The translations under genes were made by a program, and so were the position numbers. From an uncultured Idiomarina sp. (GTDB lineage Bacteria; Pseudomonadota; Gammaproteobacteria; Enterobacterales; Alteromonadaceae), in contig CAMPHF010000008.1 in assembly GCA_946885915.1 (NCBI GenBank), positions 1 to 64,000 of the forward strand: 64,000 bases of DNA, written 5' to 3'. Shown here piece by piece: positions 26,389 to 35,483 of this stretch. Under the pieces are notes generated by a model that made no database searches, had not been told where the DNA came from, and saw only the letters and a program-made list of their open reading frames with translations. Positions within the stretch are counted from its first letter, which is position 1, and each line of letters begins with the position of its first letter.

Positions 26389-28575
26389 ATGGAAATTAAA
26401 GTTAACTTTCTTGATAACCTTCGACTTGAAGCTAAATTTGACGATTTTACGGTCGTTGCGGATCAGCCCATTCGCTACAAAGGCGACGGCTCTGCGCCCA
26501 GTCCATTCGACTATTTTCTGGCCTCCTCGGCGTTATGCGCGGCTTACTTTGTAAAGGTGTATTGCAACGCCCGCAATATTTCCACCGAAAACATTCGCTT
26601 GTCGCAAAACAATATCGTCGACCCAGAAAATCGCTATAACCAAATTTTCAAAATCCAAGTCGAGCTACCCGAAGATATATCGGATAAAGATCGCGAAGGT
26701 ATTTTGCGTTCAATCGACCGCTGCACGGTCAAAAAAGTGGTGCAAACCGGCCCTGATTTTCAAATTGAGCAAGTGGCCGATCTGGATGCCGATGCGCAAG
26801 CCTTGCTGCTGGTTGAAACCGACGCTGCCCACGCCACGACCATTCCCGGTAAAGACCTGCCACTGGAGCAAACCATTGCCACCATGAGTGGTATTCTTGC
26901 TGACTTAGGCATGAAAATCGAGATCGCGTCATGGCGCAATATCGTGCCCCATGTGTGGTCATTACATGTCCGTGATGCCGCCTCTCCCATGTGCTTTACC
27001 AACGGCAAAGGTGCGACCAAAGAAGCCGCGTTATGCTCAGCACTCGGCGAGTTTATTGAACGCTTGAACTGTAACTTTTTCTATAACGACCAATACTTTG
27101 GCGAGCAAATTGGTAATAGTGAATTCGTTCATCATCCGCGTGAAAAGTGGTTCCAGCCGGGCCCGAACGATGCATTACCACAAGGCTTGCTGGATGCTGA
27201 CACCCTCGAATTTTATAACCCCGATGGCGAACTAGGTGCATCGCATTTGTTCGACACTAACTCCGGCCGTCCGGATCGCGGTATTGTCGCGTTGCCATTT
27301 CAACGCTTAAGCGATGGTGAAACCGTTTATTTCCCCTCCAACCTGATTGAAAACTTATACCTGAGCAACGGCATGAGTGCAGGCAACACTATGGCTGAAG
27401 CTAAAGTGCAGTGCTTGTCAGAAATTTTTGAACGCGCGGTGAAGAAGTATGTGATTGAGCAAGAAATCGCCTTGCCGGAAGTACCAGCCGAGGTTTTGGC
27501 GCGCTATCCGCATTTAGTTGAGGGCGTACAAGCGCTAGAAGCACAAGGTTTTCCAGTGTTGGTAAAAGATGCATCACTCGGTGGCGACTTCCCAGTGGCC
27601 TGTGTCACCTTGATGAATCCTCGCACCGGCGGCGTGTTCGCCTCCTTTGGTGCGCACCCGAACTTCGCTATTGCGCTTGAGCGCAGCCTGACTGAACTAC
27701 TGCAAGGGCGCAGCTTTGAAGGGTTGAACGATATTCCCAAGCCAACTTTTAATAGCATGGCGGTGACCGAGCCGAACAACTTTGTTGAGCATTTTATTGA
27801 TTCAACTGGGGTGGTCTCGTGGCGGTTCTTCAGTGATGACGCTGATTTTGAGTTCGCTGATTGGGATTTTACCGGCGCCAACTCGCAAGCCGAAGTGGAT
27901 AACCTACTTGCCATTTTGCGCGAGCAAGGTAAAGAGGTCTATGTGGCGGAGTACAACGATTTAGGCGCACCCGCCTGCCGCATTTTAGTGCCAGATTTTT
28001 CTGAAGTTTATCCGGTTGAGGATTTAATTTGGGATAACACCAACGTGGCATTGCAATACCGTGCCGACATCTTAAACCTGCACCGGCTAAGCAACGAGCA
28101 ACTTCAGCAATTAGTTGACCGTTTAGAGGAAAGCCAGCTCGATAACTACACCGATATTGTGACCTTGATCGGCATTGAGTTTGATGAAAACACGGTATGG
28201 GGACAGTTAACCGTGTTAGAGCTGAAGCTGCTTATTTACCTAGCCTTGGGCGAGCATGAAGCCGCGCTAGAGCTGGTCGAAGCCTTCTTACAATATAATG
28301 ACAACACCGTCGCTCGCGGCCTGTTTTATCAAGCCATGCAGGCGGTGTTAGAAATTACTCTAGACGATGAACTTGCGCTCGCCGACTTCGAACGCAACTT
28401 ACGCCGTATGTTTAGTGAGGAAGTAATGGACGCAGTCATAGGCTCGGTTGTAGGTACGGTCCGTTTCTACGGCCTCACCCCAACCTCGATGAAGTTAGAA
28501 GGGCTGGATCGCCATTTGCGGTTATTAGAAAGCTATCAAAAGCTGCATGCGGCGCGCGCAAAAGCGGCTCAATAA
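26389..28575 (+). CDS. OsmC domain/YcaO domain fusion protein
   Basis: A 728-residue two-domain protein. Residues about 1-135 are an OsmC/Ohr-like fold that keeps both redox cysteines, one in SALCAAYFV and one in DRCTVKK, so a thiol peroxidase-type activity is plausible. About 160-590 is a YcaO ATP-dependent domain close to E. coli YcaO. It includes FTNGKGATKEAALCSALGEF, LSEIFERAV and RSLTELLQGR, which carry the ATP/metal-binding glutamates and arginine. The last ~130 residues are helical as in E. coli YcaO. YcaO domains phosphorylate amide backbones (azoline or thioamide formation); E. coli YcaO has been linked to RimO-dependent S12 methylthiolation. The start at 26389 replaces an upstream TTG. 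No TOMM precursor or partner dehydrogenase is nearby. Confidence 0.92.
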   Translation: MEIKVNFLDNLRLEAKFDDFTVVADQPIRYKGDGSAPSPFDYFLASSALCAAYFVKVYCNARNISTENIRLSQNNIVDPENRYNQIFKIQVELPEDISDKDREGILRSIDRCTVKKVVQTGPDFQIEQVADLDADAQALLLVETDAAHATTIPGKDLPLEQTIATMSGILADLGMKIEIASWRNIVPHVWSLHVRDAASPMCFTNGKGATKEAALCSALGEFIERLNCNFFYNDQYFGEQIGNSEFVHHPREKWFQPGPNDALPQGLLDADTLEFYNPDGELGASHLFDTNSGRPDRGIVALPFQRLSDGETVYFPSNLIENLYLSNGMSAGNTMAEAKVQCLSEIFERAVKKYVIEQEIALPEVPAEVLARYPHLVEGVQALEAQGFPVLVKDASLGGDFPVACVTLMNPRTGGVFASFGAHPNFAIALERSLTELLQGRSFEGLNDIPKPTFNSMAVTEPNNFVEHFIDSTGVVSWRFFSDDADFEFADWDFTGANSQAEVDNLLAILREQGKEVYVAEYNDLGAPACRILVPDFSEVYPVEDLIWDNTNVALQYRADILNLHRLSNEQLQQLVDRLEESQLDNYTDIVTLIGIEFDENTVWGQLTVLELKLLIYLALGEHEAALELVEAFLQYNDNTVARGLFYQAMQAVLEITLDDELALADFERNLRRMFSEEVMDAVIGSVVGTVRFYGLTPTSMKLEGLDRHLRLLESYQKLHAARAKAAQ

Positions 28576-28584
28576 TTTGTTCCC

Positions 28585-29424
28585 ATGAGCCTAGCATCCG
28601 GTCTGAAACAACATTTACAACAACCACGCTTTTGGCTGGACGTGACACTCGTTGCGCTGCTTTATCTGGCCGCGCAGTGGTATCCACTGGTGCGGGTGGT
28701 AGCTATTGTCGCGAGCCTCGACTTGCTCAGTTTTCTTCTGTTTCATTTGGTGGCCAATAAACATAGCCTGCGCTTGCAAGGCTTCTTGGGTGGCTTCGTC
28801 TCAAGCACCGCCGTGTTTGTACATGTGCTCAATGCAGAGCAATATCGCTCGGTGCCAAGCCCACTGATTAGCGCGACCTTGCTATACGCGCTGACCGCTA
28901 TGCTACTGGAATGCGTGCTGATTATTTTGCTGCTGGCCAGCCATGCGCCACCACTATTTTACCTACCCTTTTTGGTGTCGATTGCTGTTTTTGTAGCGGC
29001 TGCCATATGGTTTGAACGCGGCAAAACATCCGCTATAGCCATGCCGCTCGCCCCACTCGCCTCGGTCAGTGAGCGCCCGGTGGCCTGGTTTAGCGTGGTG
29101 AAGTTTTCAGCCGTAATTTTAGGGCTGATCTTGTTGTTGGAATACTTGGCCGAAGAATTCATTTTCTCGACTAATCTCAGTGCCATGCTGATTGCGTTAT
29201 TTGAAGCCCATGCCGTACTGGCCGCTTCAGTGAGTGAATGGTCACAAAGTGGCAATACCGATACGGTTATGACGTTGTTTTTGCTTATTTTGTTGGGTAA
29301 TACCCTAGGAAAGTCATTATTGGTATGGCGCAGTCAAAACTTAACGCGGAAACTGCCTTTGCAAGCGGTACTGTGGGTGACTTATGCCGTCACCCTGGGC
29401 ATGACTGTTAGTATTATTCGCTAA
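28585..29424 (+). CDS. DUF4010-type membrane protein
   Basis: A 279-residue, very hydrophobic protein with about 8 membrane segments. The segment RLQGFLGGFVSSTAVFVHVL resembles the DUF4010 block that usually forms the C-terminal half of MgtC/SapB-like proteins; here it stands alone. The function is unknown. It starts 9 bases after the OsmC-YcaO stop with no ribosome site of its own, which suggests translational coupling. Its last 11 bases overlap the convergent small membrane gene. Confidence 0.68.
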   Translation: MSLASGLKQHLQQPRFWLDVTLVALLYLAAQWYPLVRVVAIVASLDLLSFLLFHLVANKHSLRLQGFLGGFVSSTAVFVHVLNAEQYRSVPSPLISATLLYALTAMLLECVLIILLLASHAPPLFYLPFLVSIAVFVAAAIWFERGKTSAIAMPLAPLASVSERPVAWFSVVKFSAVILGLILLLEYLAEEFIFSTNLSAMLIALFEAHAVLAASVSEWSQSGNTDTVMTLFLLILLGNTLGKSLLVWRSQNLTRKLPLQAVLWVTYAVTLGMTVSIIR

Positions 29425-29692
29425 CCTCGTTCGCGCGTGCTGCTAGCGCTTTTTTATAACGACTCTCACTAATCGCCCACATGGCGGCACCAAATAACAA
29501 ACCGCCAATACACCAAGTCACAATATGAATAGACACGCTAGACAATGGGTTATCGCTCATAAATGGGTTATTCACAAAGCCCATCACCACCATCATTGGA
29601 ATACCCCACGCGGCCAAGCCATTTTCAAAAATAAACCGCGCTTTGCCTTTTTGGCGGTAAGTGCTCCAGCGCTCAAACTCTTTATCCTTCAT
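29414..29692 (-). CDS. Small two-helix membrane protein, unknown
   Basis: A 92-residue protein with two predicted membrane helices (about residues 26-43 and 53-75) and charged ends. I do not recognise the family. AAGGAG 6 bases before the ATG makes it very likely a real gene. It converges on, and overlaps by 11 bases, the DUF4010-type gene. Confidence 0.7.
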   Translation of the reverse strand: MKDKEFERWSTYRQKGKARFIFENGLAAWGIPMMVVMGFVNNPFMSDNPLSSVSIHIVTWCIGGLLFGAAMWAISESRYKKALAARANEVSE

Positions 29693-29875
29693 TTAGTTCT
29701 CCTTGTTTTTTAACTGCACGCCATTAGCGTTACTCGGATTTTGCTGCTACAAATAATAAAACATTTTAGTAACAAGCCAAGCGTTGAAGCGTAAGAAATT
29801 GTATCTGGCTAGCGCAAGACCACATCCTCAGGTATGTTGGAAAACATACTTTCATTGTTGCTAAAGGATATGGCG

Positions 29876-30463
29876 ATGCGTGATCTGATGAAATGGTTGG
29901 TGGTACTCACCTGTGGTTTCGCCACAACCCCGTTGCTAGCGGGCGAAAACTGCGTTGATGAGTCAATCGATTATCTCGCGCTAGATTTTATGGCATTTGA
30001 CCAAGACATGGATGGCGGCTGGCGGACCATTGCCGAAAATCCAGCTTGTGTGGCCGCCGCGGCCGACGTGATTGAGTGGTATCGCCTGCACAAACCAGAA
30101 CTCTCTGCTGGAATGCAAAGCTCACTCGCCTGGCATGAAGGCCAATTGCGTGCCGCAGCTGGGCAAACCGCAACCGCTATCGAGCTATTCAAACAAACTT
30201 TCAAGCCCGCTGAAGCTGACTTTTTTGGTTGGAACTACTACGTTGCCGCAACTATTGCCTTTCTTGAACAAGACCGCGAGGCATTAATAGAGCAACGCAC
30301 CAAGCTAGCGGCCCTTGAAAAGCCCAGCGATTTTAATCCAACTGATAGCGAGGGCAATCCAATGGATATTCCCTGGCCACCGAACTTGAACGTAGTCGAT
30401 AGCTTCATTCAATGCTTCGGCAAGAGCTACCGCGAAGCCTATGGCGACTGCAAGCAAGACTAA
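29876..30463 (+). CDS. Secreted protein of unknown function
   Basis: A 195-residue protein with a clean signal peptide (MRDLMKWLVVLTCGFATTPL then LAGENC). The mature part contains four cysteines (NCVDES, NPACVAA, IQCFG, GDCKQD) and TPR-like helical stretches (SLAWHEGQLRAAAGQTATAI), so it may be a small disulfide-stabilised helical-repeat protein. The start at 29876 is set by AAGGA 7 bases upstream; an ATG at 29870 is too close to it. It lies directly upstream of the LacI-type regulator but no shared function is evident. Confidence 0.72.
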   Translation: MRDLMKWLVVLTCGFATTPLLAGENCVDESIDYLALDFMAFDQDMDGGWRTIAENPACVAAAADVIEWYRLHKPELSAGMQSSLAWHEGQLRAAAGQTATAIELFKQTFKPAEADFFGWNYYVAATIAFLEQDREALIEQRTKLAALEKPSDFNPTDSEGNPMDIPWPPNLNVVDSFIQCFGKSYREAYGDCKQD

Positions 30464-30534
30464 GTTAGGGGTTCTCTTTCGGTGCACATGGCGGTATCTT
30501 GCTCAGGTTAGTAAGCTGCCGTACGAGAATTATT

Positions 30535-31560
30535 ATGAAAGGCAAGGCCACGTCATTCGATATTGCGCATCAAGCCGGTGTTTCCCAGTCAACGGTATCG
30601 CGGGCGTTGCGCGGTAGCCCGTTAGTCAATGAGGAAACTCGCCGCAAGGTGGTCGAAATTGCGCGCCAGCTTAATTATAAAGTAGATAAAAACGCCAGCA
30701 ACCTGCGCACCCAGCAAAGCTCAACGTTAGCTGTATTGCTGTTTGAAGACCCAACGTCCGATGACTCGCAAATTAACCCGTTCTTCTTATCTATGTTGGG
30801 TTCCATTACCCGCGCTTGTGCTAAAGCCGGTTACGATTTGCTGGTGTCGTTTCAGTCTAGTAGTAACGACTGGCATGCCGATTATGCCGAAACGCACCGT
30901 GCCGATGGCATTATTTTGCTGGGGTACGGTGATTACATTGATTACCAACCCAAGTTTGCCCGACTGCTAGAAACCGACACCAAATTTGTGTGTTGGGGCG
31001 CGACCGTTGATGGCCACCCTGAACTGACGGTAAGTTGTGACAACCAAGCCGGTGGCCGGTTGGTGGCTGAACATTTTATTGCGTTGGGCCGCACCGATTG
31101 TGCCTTTATTGGTGATATTTCCCACCATAGCCCTGAGTTTAGCGCACGCTACAGTGGCTTTAACTTACGTTTAGAAGGGCAAGGCAAGCATGTGAGCAGT
31201 CGCAAAATTGCCACCGCTATTTCTACCGAAGAATCCGGTTATCAAGCCACCAAGTCGCTACTTGCCAATAACAACCGCTTTAACGCCCTGTTTGGCGCCA
31301 GCGACTTAATTGCGATTGGCGCTATTCGAGCCTTACAAGAAGCCGGGTTAAGAGTGCCACAAGATGTGGCTGTGGTTGGTTTTGACGATTTAGCGGTCGC
31401 GCGGTTTTGCAGCCCAACGCTTTCTACAGTGCAGCAAAATACCACCCAGGCTGGCCAGATGTTAGTGGCCAACCTGCTTACCCTTATTGCTCATGACGCG
31501 GTGGAGGTGCCAAGTGGCGTCTTGCCGCCCAAACTTGTGGTACGGCAATCCAGCCAATGA
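30535..31560 (+). CDS. LacI family transcriptional regulator of the starch locus
   Basis: A 341-residue LacI-family repressor. The N-terminal helix-turn-helix (SFDIAHQAGVSQSTVSRAL, about residues 6-24) and hinge region (about 45-60) are clear. A periplasmic-binding-protein-like effector domain (about 65-335) follows, with typical GFDDLAVARFCSPTLSTVQQ. Its convergent neighbours are the GH15, MFS and GH13 genes, so it most likely responds to a maltodextrin-derived sugar. Palindromes at 40399-40412 and 40628-40641 have the central CG of LacI-family operators and are its likely targets. Its own promoter region shows no copy. Confidence 0.93.
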   Translation: MKGKATSFDIAHQAGVSQSTVSRALRGSPLVNEETRRKVVEIARQLNYKVDKNASNLRTQQSSTLAVLLFEDPTSDDSQINPFFLSMLGSITRACAKAGYDLLVSFQSSSNDWHADYAETHRADGIILLGYGDYIDYQPKFARLLETDTKFVCWGATVDGHPELTVSCDNQAGGRLVAEHFIALGRTDCAFIGDISHHSPEFSARYSGFNLRLEGQGKHVSSRKIATAISTEESGYQATKSLLANNNRFNALFGASDLIAIGAIRALQEAGLRVPQDVAVVGFDDLAVARFCSPTLSTVQQNTTQAGQMLVANLLTLIAHDAVEVPSGVLPPKLVVRQSSQ

Positions 31561-31572
31561 CTGCGCTAGCGT

Positions 31573-33972
31573 TTACTCCACCAAAGCCTGTTCCACGAGC
31601 GGATAATGATCCCACACTTGCTCATCATTCAGCGAGCGCAGCAACTTCACGTATTCAGCGTGGGTCCACGCCAGCGGCGTAGCGGAATTAGTACCTTCGC
31701 CCAACCCATAGCCAAAGGGATTCACACCTACCCCATCCCAAGCTTGCTCGGGAAGCATCAAACCTTGGTTGGCAAAGGCTTCCATGCCCAATACGTAAGT
31801 ATTCAGAATTCGCTGGCGTTCGGCACCGCTCAATTCACCATCGTGAGCTGCCGCGGCAATTTCATAATGGCCGCGCTCACCCGTGAAAAACGGCCACACT
31901 CGTCCGCGTTGATCCGCGGTATTGTCGCCGCTCGCCGCATAGTTGGTACCAAGTACTTGATCTTCGCCATAGCCGTCGTTGCCATAGCGGCGCCAGCCCG
32001 GAAACTGCTCGCCAGCCGGCGTGGTGAAGGTGTATTTCACTCGCAGGTTATGCGCCAGACTTTCATCGTCATACTCGGGTAACGAGGCCAAAATAGACTC
32101 GGCATTCGGCTCGCGCACGCCATAACGCACCAACTCTAAAAAGCCGCCATCTAAAATAACCTTTTTATCCATACCCGGGCGGCCGTTGTTGGCGCCTAGC
32201 TGAGTGTCGGCATTTGGCTTTTTATCCTGCGCTATACGGACAAAATACTCGCCGTCGGTTTGCTCACTCGGCAGCGTACCTGCGGTGGTGAACATAATGG
32301 CTTCAATGTTCTGCTCATATTGCTTGGCCGTTGCTAAATAGCGCTCAGCATTCTCAGTATCGCCACTGAACTTAGCGATTTCAGCGGCACTAATCAGCCC
32401 CGCAATAACTGCCGCCGTAGTTGACGGCGAATAACCAGCCTGCTCTTCCCACCGCTCTTGTTGGGTGTAAGGTGGGTTAATCTGGGTATCGTTCCAGAGG
32501 ATTTTGGCCAAGCCACCGTCGACTAAAAAGTTCGCCGCAGGCCGTAGCATGACCTGATAGGACGCCACTAATTCATCCCGCGATAACACCTCGGCCTGAT
32601 AAAGCTTCCAAGCGAGCATTAATGGCATAGCGGTTTGATCTAACTGCACCGCCACCCATTCTAACTCGCCATCAACGTGCGTTTTTTGCAAGAACCAGCC
32701 GGTATCGCCCTGATTACCTGGGGTATCTTCACGCACTTGTACTTTAGGTAAGTAGTTATAGGCCGCTTTGGCGGTTTCAGTATCGCCTAACGCTAAAAAC
32801 GCCATCGCCACCTGATAAAAATCCCGCACCCAAACGGCTTTATAGCCAGTGTGGCCTTGCTCCGCCTTCACCGTATCGCCCCAAGGGTTTGATAATGAGG
32901 CAATTAGAGCGCCCGCATAGGTTTTATCTTCCTGAGCTTTTAACACTAACGCACTGGTGTTTAATAGCTTGCCGCTATCGCTGGTGTCATCGTATAAATT
33001 CTCGAGCTCGAGGCTGGCAAGATAATCCTGCCAGCCAAGGTAATCGCCGTCGCCATTGTAATGCGCTAACACTTCATCATAACCGCGCTCGAGCGTGCGC
33101 TGCCCCTGCTCGCGCGCCTGCTGCTCGGTGGTACCATAACTCAGCACTAAGTCGTAGCTGCTGTTAGCGGTGATCTCGCCAAGAGTGGCGCTCATCGATA
33201 CGTTGCCCGCAGTATCGCCCGTGCTGGTGTAGCGCGTAAACTCACCGCCATTTTGCAACTGAGAATAGCGATCGGAGCTACCGACAAAACCCACGGAGCC
33301 AGCTTGCAGCCCCTGCGCAGTTTGCAGCATCAAATAGTGATTACCCGAATAAGCCACTAAGCCATCGCTCACGACTTTCGCGCTATCGTGCAAGCCGTCG
33401 TTATTCACATAAGGATTCACCTGCACGTGCGCGGTAAGGCCCGGTTCATTCGCCTCAAAACGCACACGCAGCATGAGCGACTGCGCATCAGGATCGGTGA
33501 AGATGTCTTTAATAATGCGAAACCGCCCTTGGCTATCTTCGCTGGTAATACGATACGCCAATGAAGTCGGTCGGCCTTGCGCATCGGTGGCCAAATACTC
33601 AATGGTATGCGCCAGCTCATCGGCCTCACGCACCACAAAATCTTCGCCGCTAACTATAAACTGCAAATCACGGATCTGGGCTTGATGAATAAGCCCAAAC
33701 ATGGTTTCGGTGAGCATACCTTTTGCTATCGAAAACCACACTTTTGACACTGTGCCGGTCGTGCTTTCATCGGTATATTCGCCCGCCTGATAGGCTTCAT
33801 AGGAGGTGCCTATCCCAGTTTTGCCAGAATACGCCCAATAAGGCGTGGCGCCCGGTGCACCCGGCGCAACTTTGCTGTCGGTGGCCAATGGCGCATTATC
33901 ACAAGCGGTGAGACCAGCCACCGCAACGCCGGCCACCAACATGGCTCGTACAATATGATTAACTAGGTTCAC
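31573..33972 (-). CDS. Glucoamylase (GH15) lipoprotein
   Basis: A 799-residue glucan 1,4-alpha-glucosidase of family GH15 that releases glucose from maltodextrin ends. The signal peptide ends in lipobox LTAC. The next residue is Asp, which in E. coli means retention at the inner membrane facing the periplasm. Residues about 40-290 form a glucodextranase-like beta domain, and about 300-790 the (alpha/alpha)6 catalytic domain. Motifs include WVRDFYQVAMAFL, WEEQAGYSPST (catalytic-acid candidate), DGYGEDQVLG and PFFTGERGHYE. Its ATG overlaps the MFS stop (ATGA), making it the last gene of the minus-strand starch operon. Confidence 0.92.
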   Translation of the reverse strand: MNLVNHIVRAMLVAGVAVAGLTACDNAPLATDSKVAPGAPGATPYWAYSGKTGIGTSYEAYQAGEYTDESTTGTVSKVWFSIAKGMLTETMFGLIHQAQIRDLQFIVSGEDFVVREADELAHTIEYLATDAQGRPTSLAYRITSEDSQGRFRIIKDIFTDPDAQSLMLRVRFEANEPGLTAHVQVNPYVNNDGLHDSAKVVSDGLVAYSGNHYLMLQTAQGLQAGSVGFVGSSDRYSQLQNGGEFTRYTSTGDTAGNVSMSATLGEITANSSYDLVLSYGTTEQQAREQGQRTLERGYDEVLAHYNGDGDYLGWQDYLASLELENLYDDTSDSGKLLNTSALVLKAQEDKTYAGALIASLSNPWGDTVKAEQGHTGYKAVWVRDFYQVAMAFLALGDTETAKAAYNYLPKVQVREDTPGNQGDTGWFLQKTHVDGELEWVAVQLDQTAMPLMLAWKLYQAEVLSRDELVASYQVMLRPAANFLVDGGLAKILWNDTQINPPYTQQERWEEQAGYSPSTTAAVIAGLISAAEIAKFSGDTENAERYLATAKQYEQNIEAIMFTTAGTLPSEQTDGEYFVRIAQDKKPNADTQLGANNGRPGMDKKVILDGGFLELVRYGVREPNAESILASLPEYDDESLAHNLRVKYTFTTPAGEQFPGWRRYGNDGYGEDQVLGTNYAASGDNTADQRGRVWPFFTGERGHYEIAAAAHDGELSGAERQRILNTYVLGMEAFANQGLMLPEQAWDGVGVNPFGYGLGEGTNSATPLAWTHAEYVKLLRSLNDEQVWDHYPLVEQALVE

Positions 33973-35483
33973 GCGGTTTCTCCTTGTTCTGTTGCTAATG
34001 TCACCCGCGTAAGGGCTAATGCCGCGAACACAAAGGCCACGCCACCCAGCGTAAGCGCATAAATAGGTTGGTTAGCAAAACCATGTTTTAAAATCAGACC
34101 CAAAACACTCGCGGCAAGTAACTGGGGAATCACAATAAAGAAGTTGAAAATGCCCATATAAACGCCCATTTTGGCGCTCGGTAAGGCGCTGGCGAGCATG
34201 GCATAAGGCAATGACAAAATAGATGCCCAGGCAAAGCCAATCCCCACCATCGGCAGCATCAGCCAGCTGGGGTCTTCTATGACACCAAAGCTGGTTAGCG
34301 CCAACGCGCCCAGAATAAGGTTCACTGCATGTGCGACCCGAATACCAAAGCGCTTTACCATAACTGGAATAATGAGCGCAGCCACCGCTGCAAAGCCGTT
34401 GTACGCCGCAAACAACATGCCCACCCAATCGGCGCCATCGTTGTAGGCTTGGGAGGTGACATCCGCACTACCGTAATGAAAACTGGTGACCGCCGCCGTG
34501 GTATAAATCCACATGGCGAATAACCCAAACCAGCTAAAGAACTGTACCCAGGCCAACTGGCGCATCGCATTGGGCATGGTGAATACATCGTGCACCACGG
34601 TGTAAAAACCGTTGCGAGTATAGCCTTGTTGTTGCTGCCAGGCAGCGAGTGCCTGCAGTAACGCAAACGCCAGCAACAGCCCGCCCAACAAATACAATTC
34701 TTTCTCTAGGCCAAAACTCGCCACCGCCACAATAATGAGTGCGCCTAGCACACCGCTGCTCACCAGTGACCGAGCAAACCTGATGGCCGATTTATCGCCG
34801 TTGCCGCGGGTTTCCGCCTCATCGACAAAGGCAGCAAGTTGCTCGGGTGAATATTCTTTGGTGGTAAACACCGTCCACATGACGCACGCCAGCAGCAACA
34901 CCCCACCCACATAAAAGGCGTATTGCACCGACGGCGGGATCACCCCAGCGGCGGCAGTATTACTGACATCAAACCAGTTGGTTAGAATCCACGGTAAACT
35001 AGAAGCGACCACCGCCCCAATCCCGATGAAAAAACTCTGCAACGAATAACCAAGCGCGCGCTGACGGTTCGGCAGATTGTCACCCACTAATGCCCGAAAT
35101 GGCTCCATGGTGACGTTAATCGAGGCATCCATGATCCACAGCATGCCCGCCGCTATCCACAAGGTTGGCGAGTTTGGCATCACCAATAGCGCAGCAGTCG
35201 TGACTATCGCACCGTAGAAGAAATAAGGTCGGCGACGACCTAATCGACCCCAAGTTTTATCGCTCAAATAGCCGATAATGGGCTGCACAATTAAGCCGGT
35301 AAGCGGCGCTGCCACCCACAAAATCGGTATATCATCAATTTGTGCGCCAAGGGTTTGAAAAATTCGGCTGACATTGGCATTTTGTAACGCAAAGCCAAAC
35401 TGAATGCCCATGAACCCAAGGCACATGTTCCAAATTTGCCAAAAGCTTAAACTGGGCCGTTCACGATTAAGTTCAGATTGCAT
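33969..35483 (-). CDS. MFS transporter, probable maltose/maltodextrin permease
   Basis: A 504-residue major facilitator of the GPH/SLC45-like branch with about 12 membrane segments. The sugar-porter motif YLSDKTWGRLGRRRPYFFYG (loop 2-3) is typical of maltose and sucrose proton symporters in Xanthomonas and Caulobacter-type loci. It would bring glucose, maltose or short maltodextrins from periplasm to cytoplasm. It overlaps the amylase gene by one base (TAATG) and the glucoamylase by four, so all three are translated together. Confidence 0.9.
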   Translation of the reverse strand: MQSELNRERPSLSFWQIWNMCLGFMGIQFGFALQNANVSRIFQTLGAQIDDIPILWVAAPLTGLIVQPIIGYLSDKTWGRLGRRRPYFFYGAIVTTAALLVMPNSPTLWIAAGMLWIMDASINVTMEPFRALVGDNLPNRQRALGYSLQSFFIGIGAVVASSLPWILTNWFDVSNTAAAGVIPPSVQYAFYVGGVLLLACVMWTVFTTKEYSPEQLAAFVDEAETRGNGDKSAIRFARSLVSSGVLGALIIVAVASFGLEKELYLLGGLLLAFALLQALAAWQQQQGYTRNGFYTVVHDVFTMPNAMRQLAWVQFFSWFGLFAMWIYTTAAVTSFHYGSADVTSQAYNDGADWVGMLFAAYNGFAAVAALIIPVMVKRFGIRVAHAVNLILGALALTSFGVIEDPSWLMLPMVGIGFAWASILSLPYAMLASALPSAKMGVYMGIFNFFIVIPQLLAASVLGLILKHGFANQPIYALTLGGVAFVFAALALTRVTLATEQGETA

